From positions 1 through 50,841 of the forward strand of contig CAYREV010000020.1 in the NCBI GenBank assembly GCA_964423345.1: DNA of 50,841 bases, given 5' to 3'. Positions 1-7,097 of this stretch are shown in pieces. Each line of letters starts with the position of its first letter. Position 1 is the stretch's first letter. The position numbers were made by a program, and so were the translations under genes. The notes under the pieces were generated by a model that had not been told where the DNA came from, made no database searches, and saw only the letters and a list, made by a program, of their open reading frames with translations. This DNA comes from CAYREV01 sp964423345. Its GTDB lineage: Bacteria; Bacteroidota; Rhodothermia; Balneolales; Balneolaceae.

Positions 1-910
1 GCTCGGCTGATGTATGTAAAAGTTGTTGTTCTTCATCGTTTAAGTCAACCTCTATTATTTCCTTGATACCGCCGTGTCCCAGCTTGACGGGCACCCCTAA
101 AAACAGGTCCTTCTGCCCGTATTCACCGTTCAGGTAGGCGGCGCAGGGGAAAATGCGGTTCTGATCGAGCATGATGGCCTCGACCATCTGTGCGGCAGCG
201 GCCCCGGGGGCATACCAGGCGGAGGTTCCCATCAGGTTGACCAGCTCGCCGCCGCCTTTCTTGGTGCGTGCTACGATCTCTTCCAGGCGGTTGTCATCTA
301 CAAAATGGGTGATCGGCATGCCGCTTACCGTAGTGAAACGGGGCAGGGGGACCATGGTGTCGCCGTGTCCCCCGAGCAGCAGCGCCTGTATGTCCTTGGG
401 GGAGACGTCGATCTCCTCGGCCAGGAAGGAGCGGAAACGGGCCGTATCAAGAATGCCGGCCATGCCCATCACGCGGCTGGAGTCGAAACCGCTGGTTTCC
501 AGGGCCACCTGGGCCATCACGTCAAGGGGATTGGATACGATAATCAGAATGGTATTGGGCGACTGTTCTACCAGCTGCTTGACCACGCCCTGTACAATGT
601 TGGCGTTGGTCTCCAGCAGGTCGTCGCGGCTCATGCCCGGACGCCGCGGGACGCCCGCCGTAATCACGCAAACGTCAGAGTCGGCAGTATCTTCATAATC
701 CACGGTTCCCGTCAGCTTGGTGTCGAACTTGTGGATGGGCGAGGATTCCCACTGGTCGAGGGCGCGACCCTTGGAGGGATAGATCTTTTCTCCGTTGTGC
801 TCCTGCACGATATCGACCATGACGACCTCTTTTGCAAAATCACGCTGTGCTACTGCCAATGATACGGTAGAGCCGACATTGCCGCCGGCACCGACTACTG
901 TTACTTTCAT
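1..910 (-). CDS. mdh: Malate dehydrogenase, LDH-like type (C-terminus cut by window edge)
   Basis: NAD-dependent oxidation of malate to oxaloacetate in the TCA cycle, in the cytoplasm. The frame is open to the left edge; 303 codons are visible, so only a few C-terminal residues should be missing compared with the usual 310 or so. The N-terminus has the Rossmann loop VGAGGNVGS, then VMVDIV with the aspartate expected to select NAD. The mobile substrate loop reads ITAGVPRRPGMSRDDLL with its two arginines, NPLDVM follows, and the catalytic histidine lies in LGGHGDTMVPLPRF. The second arginine of the substrate loop and the LDH-like layout point to the homotetrameric bacterial MDH class. The start is ATG at 910. 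It is the last visible gene of its strand before nadK, 98 bases upstream, so it may have its own promoter. Confidence 0.96.
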   Translation of the reverse strand, partial: MKVTVVGAGGNVGSTVSLAVAQRDFAKEVVMVDIVQEHNGEKIYPSKGRALDQWESSPIHKFDTKLTGTVDYEDTADSDVCVITAGVPRRPGMSRDDLLETNANIVQGVVKQLVEQSPNTILIIVSNPLDVMAQVALETSGFDSSRVMGMAGILDTARFRSFLAEEIDVSPKDIQALLLGGHGDTMVPLPRFTTVSGMPITHFVDDNRLEEIVARTKKGGGELVNLMGTSAWYAPGAAAAQMVEAIMLDQNRIFPCAAYLNGEYGQKDLFLGVPVKLGHGGIKEIIEVDLNDEEQQLLHTSAE

Positions 911-1008
911 AATACTTTGATTGAGTTTGTAATGATTGTTAATACACTTGGATAATTTGGGTGGAAGATAAAAAAATTATTACTCCCACGTCTACCGTTC
1001 AGCCACCC

Positions 1009-1884
1009 TTATCTTCCTTTTCGGAAATCCATTCCCCACATCAGCTTGTTGCGCAGGGTTTCAAAATAGCTTTGGTCGGGCAGTTCTATAAGGTCGATGG
1101 TGAAGTTCGAACGGCTGATCTCCACTTCAAAGGGATAGCTTTGCACTTCATGGATTTTGCCGTCATAGGAGAAGAGCACTTCGTGTTCCTGCTCCCGCAG
1201 GATAATCTTAAGGGATTTATCGGAAGGCAGCACCAGTGGGCGGGTGGTAAGCGTGTGCGGGTTGATGGGGTTGAGCACCATCACGTCGGTATTGGGCATA
1301 ACGATGGGGCCGTTGGCCGAGAGGTTGTAGGCGGTGGATCCGGTGGGGGAGGCTACGATGAGCCCATCGGCCCAGTACTTGTTGATTAACATATCGTCGT
1401 ACTCGGCCTCTACGGTGATCATGGAGGTGGAGTCTTTCTTGGAGAACAGGAATTCGTTCAGGGCGTGGTAGATGTTACCGCTGCTGTCTTCCGCCTCCAG
1501 CATATACCGCTTGTCGAGGCGGTAGTTGCCCGTTTTAAGGCACTCCAGGGCCGTTTGGAAGTTTTCCTTCTGGGTATAAGCCATGAATCCGAGCCGGCCG
1601 CTGTTTACCCCCAGAATGGGCTTGGATATGTTTTTCATCAGGCGGGCGGTATAGAGCATGGTCCCGTCGCCTCCTATGGCGACGACGATGTCGGCTTCGT
1701 CGATAGCTTCTTTTTCGGTATCCACGACTTGAGCGGACGGATGCTTCTCCCCGTTCCCGTAGAGATTGTGCAGGATGTCACTGAAAAAGATCTGCTCGCC
1801 ATTGCTGTCGGCCCATTCCAGCACCTCCATGAAGGGCTCCTTGACCGAGTATTTTTCAGGATTTGCAATGACGGCGAGTTTCAT
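1009..1884 (-). CDS. nadK: NAD kinase
   Basis: Phosphorylates NAD to NADP with ATP or polyphosphate; cytoplasmic and normally essential. The 291-residue length is typical. The signature GGDGT is at residues 71-75 (IGGDGTMLYTA), followed by LGVNSGRLGFM (91-101), the NE pair in ALNEFLF (141-147) and the glycine-rich DGLIVASPTGSTAYN loop (173-187), which together define the PpnK/NadK fold. The start is ATG at 1884. The gene for the solute-binding lipoprotein ends 15 bases upstream, so the two are probably co-transcribed with ddl. No unusual residue was seen. Confidence 0.96.
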   Translation of the reverse strand: MKLAVIANPEKYSVKEPFMEVLEWADSNGEQIFFSDILHNLYGNGEKHPSAQVVDTEKEAIDEADIVVAIGGDGTMLYTARLMKNISKPILGVNSGRLGFMAYTQKENFQTALECLKTGNYRLDKRYMLEAEDSSGNIYHALNEFLFSKKDSTSMITVEAEYDDMLINKYWADGLIVASPTGSTAYNLSANGPIVMPNTDVMVLNPINPHTLTTRPLVLPSDKSLKIILREQEHEVLFSYDGKIHEVQSYPFEVEISRSNFTIDLIELPDQSYFETLRNKLMWGMDFRKGR

Positions 1885-1899
1885 AATGAAATACCAATG

Positions 1900-3372
1900 T
1901 TAATCTGAGACTGGGATGGTCGTCTCCCGCAAGTCGATCCACCAGGGATAGCTGTTGAAAGCGGCTTGCTTGAGTTCGCTGACTGATAGCACATGGTGCA
2001 GAACTGAAAAATGAACGAGGCTGTTTCCCGGTATCCGTCGGTGCCCGGGATAAAGCGGGAAGTGAACCGAGGTATAAAGTTCGGTATCGCGGGTGGGCAC
2101 CCGGACCGGGGACAAACCGATCAAAGCATTTTGGCTTTTAATTTGACGGCCCAGCAGGTCGATGAATATCCGCGAGTAATAATTGTCGGTATAGGCAACC
2201 ACCAGGGTGTCGGTCGGGCTGAAGGAAAAGGCGGTATCGGGCGACGATGTTTTTTGCAGTTCCACATAGGCCGGAGGGAGATTGTGGAAACCAAGGGAGG
2301 AGTCGACCAGTTGGGTCACGTAAGGCGCTTTATCCAGGCCTGAACCGGCCCCGCTATGCAGGTTAAGGGAGTAGGTGGTTCGGCCTTCTGTGCGGACCAC
2401 CTTGTAGCTGTCTTCGTAGCCGGACATAATGCCCCCCTCTTTGTTAAGTACCTGTCCGGTGATCTGTGGACCCGGTTCCGGAATGAGGTGGAGGTCACCG
2501 CCGGCGAATGCTTTGAAGAGTTCATTTTCGCTGTTCATGACCGCGATGTCGACGCGGTTGACGGCCGGCTGTGAGGCGATGCGATAGTTTTTGTATTTGG
2601 AGAGTATCAGCAGTGAGTCGTTCCTGAATTGCGAGAAGGCAAAGGGGCCGCTGCCCACGGGCTTGAAGTTCGAAGGGTTCCTTTCAACCGCTTCACGGGG
2701 GTAGATAACGGCATAGGGGGATGCCAGTTTCTGAAGAAAATGGGGATCTTTTTCAACGAGCCGGAAGACCACGGTGGAATCGTCGGGTGTGGAGATGCCG
2801 CTTACCCCCCTGAGCCTCCGCTGCTGGGCATTCAGCACCTGCTGTTGTTCCCGGTAGTAGGGTTCAAATCCCTTAAGAGGCATGAATAGATGTGCGGCAT
2901 GGCTTGGGACATGGTTTTTCGCCATCCGTTCAAAAACAAACTTTACATCCCGGGCCAACAGCTTGCGGCCGATGCCGCTGGCAAAGATATCGTGGTCGTG
3001 AAAAAAGATGTCGCCATGCAAGTCGAAGGTGTAGGTCAGGGAATCAGACGAAACCTCCCAGTTTTCTGCTATGGCCGGTATTATGTTTCCCTGCTTGTCA
3101 TAGCGCACCAGGCCTTCATAGATTAGCTGCAGGGCCCGCATGGTACTTGCATTCTCGGCGAACAGCGGGTCAAGGGTAGGTATGGGATTCAGCTCTCCGA
3201 TATTAAGCTGCCGAAAAGACGCCGAAGCCCTGTCGGCGGTATCCTGCCGGGCCGTGTCGGGGGAAGCCGGAGTCGGGTTTTCATCAACCACAATGGTTTC
3301 GGGCCCCTTGCAGGCGGTAGCCATGAACAGTGCGATAATGAGGGGAATAAATGGTGCGTATAGTTTTTTCAT
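1900..3372 (-). CDS. ABC transporter solute-binding lipoprotein, peptide/nickel type (SBP_bac_5)
   Basis: Extracytoplasmic binding protein of the DppA/OppA class. The chosen ATG at 3372 gives 490 residues and starts with a lipoprotein signal: MKK, a hydrophobic stretch, and a lipobox ending ATAC near residue 21, so the mature protein should be lipid-anchored. A longer reading from TTG at 3411 or ATG at 3408 would put the signal peptide 12-13 residues inside the protein. Typical family features are LDPLFAENAST...LIYEGLVRYD near the N-terminus, LTYTFDLH, the A-RDVKFVFERM segment and GSGPFAF. No permease or ATPase gene is adjacent, so the partner transporter, if any, is elsewhere. It follows ddl closely and precedes nadK by 15 bases. 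The ligand cannot be told from sequence. Confidence 0.85.
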   Translation of the reverse strand: MKKLYAPFIPLIIALFMATACKGPETIVVDENPTPASPDTARQDTADRASASFRQLNIGELNPIPTLDPLFAENASTMRALQLIYEGLVRYDKQGNIIPAIAENWEVSSDSLTYTFDLHGDIFFHDHDIFASGIGRKLLARDVKFVFERMAKNHVPSHAAHLFMPLKGFEPYYREQQQVLNAQQRRLRGVSGISTPDDSTVVFRLVEKDPHFLQKLASPYAVIYPREAVERNPSNFKPVGSGPFAFSQFRNDSLLILSKYKNYRIASQPAVNRVDIAVMNSENELFKAFAGGDLHLIPEPGPQITGQVLNKEGGIMSGYEDSYKVVRTEGRTTYSLNLHSGAGSGLDKAPYVTQLVDSSLGFHNLPPAYVELQKTSSPDTAFSFSPTDTLVVAYTDNYYSRIFIDLLGRQIKSQNALIGLSPVRVPTRDTELYTSVHFPLYPGHRRIPGNSLVHFSVLHHVLSVSELKQAAFNSYPWWIDLRETTIPVSD

Positions 3373-3407
3373 AGTCTTTGTCCGGAATGCCCCAGTAAAA
3401 ATATCCA

Positions 3408-4598
3408 TCAACTTTCACTGTTTTTCAGGCCTTTAAGTCCTTTGACGGCCTTTTCACTGAGCAGGTTAGTGTCATAGCTCCTGATCCTTCCCGTCTTTAC
3501 ACGGTGCTGCTTTACAGCTATATCAATAAGTTTAAGCATCAATTCTCTCATATTCATTCCACTTTCTTCCCAGAGGTAGAATGAAAAGGAGCCCGGGATG
3601 GTGTTGATCTCGTTAAAAAAGACCTCCCGGGTATCGGCGTTGACAAGGAAGTCGAGGCGAGCCACGCCGCCGGCCCTGAACGTTTTAAAAATATCCAGGG
3701 AGAGGGAGCGAATCCGCTCTGCAAGCTCATCGGGTATGTCGGCGGGGATTAGGCGGTCGGCCGATGCCATTCCCTTTCCGCCTTGGTCGCTCTGGTATTT
3801 GTCTTCGAACGACAGCGTCTCCTCCTGTCCCAGGGGGCGTTCGCAGACGCTGGCCTCGGCTTCCCGGGCGCTCCCCAGTACCGAACAGTTGATCTCCATG
3901 AGCGGGCTAACCGCTTTTTCAACCAACAGCTCTTCGTCATATCGGAAAGCTGTTTCCACGGCCCTCTCCAGTTCCTCCGGCTTTTCGGCCCTGGCCACCC
4001 CGATGCTGCTCCCGAGGGTGACCGGCTTCACGATGAGCGGGAAACCCAGCTCTTCGGCCCGGCCGACCAGGTGTTCCCGTTTTTGCTGCCAGGTCGGCTC
4101 GTCAAAGGAGAACCCCTCTACTACCGGTATGCCGTGGGCCCTGCACAGCTCCTTGGCCTTGACTTTATTCATGCCCAGGCTGGAGGCAAAGACCCCACTG
4201 CCCCCGACAGGGATATTGTACATCTCGCAGGCCCCCTGGAAGGCTCCGTTTTCCCCTTCAGAGCCGTGAAAGGCGGGTATAACCGCATGGATGGGGTAGG
4301 AGCCGGGATCGGTGAACCAGCCGCTTTTGCCGGTTTCAAGTAGGACGGGCTGGCCCAGGTCGTTGTGGGAAAAGGTGCAGGAGGTGGCGTTCTCCTCGAT
4401 TTTATCCAGGTCGCTGAACTGTTCGAGGTCGGTAAGATGGTCGCCGGTAAGCCACCTGCCCGACTTGGTGACATAGAGAGGGATGACGGTGTATTCGGTA
4501 TCCTTCAGAGAGGAGATGGCTTGCATGGCGGTGAGTACGGATACCTCGTGTTCGGGTGACCGCCCGCCAAAAGCTACTACGATATTACGCTGATTCAT
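3408..4598 (-). CDS. ddl: D-alanine--D-alanine ligase
   Basis: ATP-grasp enzyme that joins two D-alanines for the peptidoglycan stem peptide; cytoplasmic. At 396 residues it is slightly longer than the usual 310-370. Visible motifs are EHEVS (16-20), HGSEGENGAFQG (111-122; most homologues have GED rather than GEN), the glycine-rich ATP loop KPVTLGSSIGV (191-201), and the metal/ATP site NEINTIPG (329-336; NEVNTMPG is more common). The omega-loop region reads FEDKYQSDQGG. This lacks the obvious VanA-type lysine pattern, so a D-Ala product is the more likely reading, though not proven. The start is ATG at 4598. Its TGA stop (3408-3410) overlaps an alternative upstream start of the downstream lipoprotein gene. 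Confidence 0.93.
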   Translation of the reverse strand: MNQRNIVVAFGGRSPEHEVSVLTAMQAISSLKDTEYTVIPLYVTKSGRWLTGDHLTDLEQFSDLDKIEENATSCTFSHNDLGQPVLLETGKSGWFTDPGSYPIHAVIPAFHGSEGENGAFQGACEMYNIPVGGSGVFASSLGMNKVKAKELCRAHGIPVVEGFSFDEPTWQQKREHLVGRAEELGFPLIVKPVTLGSSIGVARAEKPEELERAVETAFRYDEELLVEKAVSPLMEINCSVLGSAREAEASVCERPLGQEETLSFEDKYQSDQGGKGMASADRLIPADIPDELAERIRSLSLDIFKTFRAGGVARLDFLVNADTREVFFNEINTIPGSFSFYLWEESGMNMRELMLKLIDIAVKQHRVKTGRIRSYDTNLLSEKAVKGLKGLKNSES

Positions 4599-4783
4599 CG
4601 GGAATTTGGGTCAGGTTAATTTGGAAGCCGTCCCAATGATAACAAAAGATAGCAAATGTTACTATTTGGAGCAGCCGGCTGTCGTTGAAGCTGTATCACG
4701 ATGCGGGCGCAAAGGCACTTTGAGAAGAAAAATAGGTAGATGCTATCACTGCCGGTTATGGCATAAACAGGTCTTCAATACTT

Positions 4784-4812
4784 GATCCGCAAAGTTTTAA
4801 CCTTTGCGGATC
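4784..4812. repeat. Perfect 11-bp inverted repeat between ddl and recQ
   Basis: Arms gatccgcaaag (4784-4794) and ctttgcggatc (4802-4812) are exact reverse complements around a 7-base spacer, ttttaac. The hairpin lies 66 bases after the recQ stop and 186 bases before the ddl start. Neither side has a clear T-tract, so it is not a textbook intrinsic terminator; it may be a processing or weak termination hairpin, or an operator. The rest of the 279-base gap shows nothing recognisable. Confidence 0.6.
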
Positions 4813-4877
4813 TGCATACAAGAAGCCCGTCGCATTCTATGTAAGACTAACTACTTGCTACTGCTTGTTAACCGGGG

Positions 4878-7058
4878 TCAAATTTTCTTCTTTTGAGCCA
4901 TATAGTAGAGCTGCATCACCCGAAGCTCGTTGTAGTCAACCTCCTTGTCGAGCTCGTTATAGAGAGGCCGCAGCATCCTGGGGTTTTTGCGTTCCATGGC
5001 GTCCAGCACTTCATCACGCTTGCGGGCCGAAAGGGAGGAGGCTTTGACAATGCCCTCGGTACGAATGGAGTGGCCCTCTTCAAGGTATTTTTTCAGTTGT
5101 TTCACGATAGTGCCTTTCTTGACGCCGTACTGTTCGGCAAGATGCTCGATCGACTGGCCGTTGTTGTAGGCTTCACCGATCAGCACATGCTTCTCTTTGG
5201 AAGACACCTTTTCCGCTTTCTCCCTGAGCGGTTGCGTGCGTATATTCACATCATGCTCTTCGCAGTATTCCCGGATGATTTTTTCAAAAATATCGCCGTA
5301 GCGCTTTAGTTTAATAGAACCCACACCGTATATCTGCATCATATGCTCATCATTCTGTGGAAAATAGTAGGACATCTCCATGAGGGTGGTATCGGGAAAG
5401 ATGGCGTAGGGCGGGATGCCTTTCTCGTCGGCCAGGGCTTTTCTCTTTTTCCTGAGCAGCTCAAAGAGGGCCTCGTCATGCTTTTTCTCAACGTCTGAGG
5501 TGGTTCGGGCCGTGGCCTTGCGGTCGACCGAGGCGGAGGTGCGGTCGAGGGTTCCGAAGACGTTTTCGGTTCCGTCAAGTACCGATCGGGCGGATTCCTT
5601 GAGTTTAAGGCTGCCGTATTCCCGGTCCTTTTCCAGGTAATCCTGCCTCAGCAGTAGCCTTGAAAGCTGAATCCATTGGTCGCGCGCCCACTCCATGCCG
5701 ATGCCGTAGGTAGACAGCTCGTCATGGTTGTTGTCAAGTACCTTTTTGGATTTGGAGCCGCGCAGTACGTCGGCAAGGTAGTTGGCCCCGTAGGTTTCGT
5801 CGGTTCGGGAAATGCAGGAGAGGAGTTTTTGCGCCTGTACGGTGAGATCTTCCACTTCATCCTCCACAGCCAGGCAATTGTCGCACATATCGCACTCCTC
5901 TTTGGTGTATTCCTCCCCAAAATAATTGAGCAGGGGTTTACGCCGGCATTCTGTGGCTTCCAGGAATTTCAGCAGGGCGTTGAGGTGCTGTTCGGCTATC
6001 TTCTTTTCCTGCCCCTCTTTCTGGTTAATAAAATAGCGGATCTTCTGCGTGTCGGAATAGCTGAACAGCAGCAGGCAGTCAGCCCGCAGCCCGTCGCGGC
6101 CCGCACGCCCGATCTGCTGGTAGTAGGATTCAATATTTTTGGGCATGTCGTAGTGAACCACGAAACGTACGTCGGGCTTGTTGATGCCCATGCCGAAAGC
6201 GATGGTAGCGACGATGATATTGATATCGTCCCGGATAAAGGCATCCTGGTTACGGTTGCGAACCGTCTCCGAGAGGCCGGCATGGTAGGGTTTGACGGAG
6301 TGCCCCTCCTGTTTCAGTTCCAGGTAGAGTTCGTTGACCTGGCGCCGCGAAAAGCAGTAGATGATGCCCGACTGCTTCTTGCGGGTATATAGAAAATCCA
6401 GCACCTGTTCGGTGGGATCGTCCTTGTCGGCCACCTTGAGGAAGAGGTTTTTGCGGTCAAAACTGGAGAGGAAGGTCTGGGAATCGTCCATCTCCAGGGT
6501 TTTCTTGATATCCTCACGCACGCGGGGGGTGGCAGTGGCCGTCAGGGCCAGGCAGGAGGAGCCGGGAAACTCTTTGCGTACTTCGGCGAGCTGCCGGTAT
6601 TCGGGACGGAAATCATGTCCCCACTCGGAAATGCAGTGGGCCTCGTCGATGGTGAAGCAGTCGACCTTCAATTGGGACAGCAACTCCTTCGTTTTGTTCA
6701 TCAGCAGCGTTTCTGGAGCCAGGTACAGGAGGTCGGCTTCGCCCCGCTTTAGCTGCTCGATATTCTGTTCATATTTTTCGGGAGTCAGTGAGCTGTTGAG
6801 GCAGACTGCGGGTATGCCGAATTGCTCCAGCTGTTCTACCTGGTCTTTCATCAGGGATATCAAGGGGGACACCACAATGGTGAGCCCGTCAAAGATCACG
6901 GCCGGGATCTGGTAGCAGATCGACTTCCCTCCGCCGGTAGGCATAATAACAAGTGCGTCATTTTTATCGAGCACCTGCTGGATCACTTCCTGCTGGAGGG
7001 GCCGGAAAGATTCATATCCGAATACGGTTTGTAATACGTCTTTTGCTTCTTTAATCAT
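4878..7058 (-). CDS. recQ: ATP-dependent DNA helicase RecQ
   Basis: 3'-5' superfamily 2 helicase for replication-fork repair and recombination. The 726-residue form starts at ATG 7058; an upstream TTG (7067) adds three residues and is less likely. Domains in order: helicase core with Walker A PTGGGKS (40-46), motif II DEAH (138-141), motif III TATAT, and motif VI QIGRAGRDG; the RecQ zinc-binding cysteines (CRRKPLLNYFGEEY, then CDMCDNC, about 370-400); a winged-helix RQC segment; an HRDC domain (LRKKRKALADEKGIPPYAIF onward); and a C-terminal helix-turn-helix region (SIEHLAEQYGVKKGTIVKQL). The last part is the HTH_40-type tail common in Bacteroidota and Firmicutes RecQ proteins. It is separated from carB by about 40 bases. 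Confidence 0.96.
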   Translation of the reverse strand: MIKEAKDVLQTVFGYESFRPLQQEVIQQVLDKNDALVIMPTGGGKSICYQIPAVIFDGLTIVVSPLISLMKDQVEQLEQFGIPAVCLNSSLTPEKYEQNIEQLKRGEADLLYLAPETLLMNKTKELLSQLKVDCFTIDEAHCISEWGHDFRPEYRQLAEVRKEFPGSSCLALTATATPRVREDIKKTLEMDDSQTFLSSFDRKNLFLKVADKDDPTEQVLDFLYTRKKQSGIIYCFSRRQVNELYLELKQEGHSVKPYHAGLSETVRNRNQDAFIRDDINIIVATIAFGMGINKPDVRFVVHYDMPKNIESYYQQIGRAGRDGLRADCLLLFSYSDTQKIRYFINQKEGQEKKIAEQHLNALLKFLEATECRRKPLLNYFGEEYTKEECDMCDNCLAVEDEVEDLTVQAQKLLSCISRTDETYGANYLADVLRGSKSKKVLDNNHDELSTYGIGMEWARDQWIQLSRLLLRQDYLEKDREYGSLKLKESARSVLDGTENVFGTLDRTSASVDRKATARTTSDVEKKHDEALFELLRKKRKALADEKGIPPYAIFPDTTLMEMSYYFPQNDEHMMQIYGVGSIKLKRYGDIFEKIIREYCEEHDVNIRTQPLREKAEKVSSKEKHVLIGEAYNNGQSIEHLAEQYGVKKGTIVKQLKKYLEEGHSIRTEGIVKASSLSARKRDEVLDAMERKNPRMLRPLYNELDKEVDYNELRVMQLYYMAQKKKI

Positions 7059-7097
7059 GGAACACAAATTTAAAATAATTTCTCAGATCCCGCCATT

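Noticed and set aside
3408..4598. Ddl as a D-Ala-D-lactate (vancomycin resistance) ligase
   Set aside because: The omega loop lacks a clear VanA-type pattern and no vanH or vanX neighbours are present.
4599..4877. Small gene in the recQ-ddl gap
   Set aside because: No frame with a start and protein-like composition was found; only the inverted repeat stands out.
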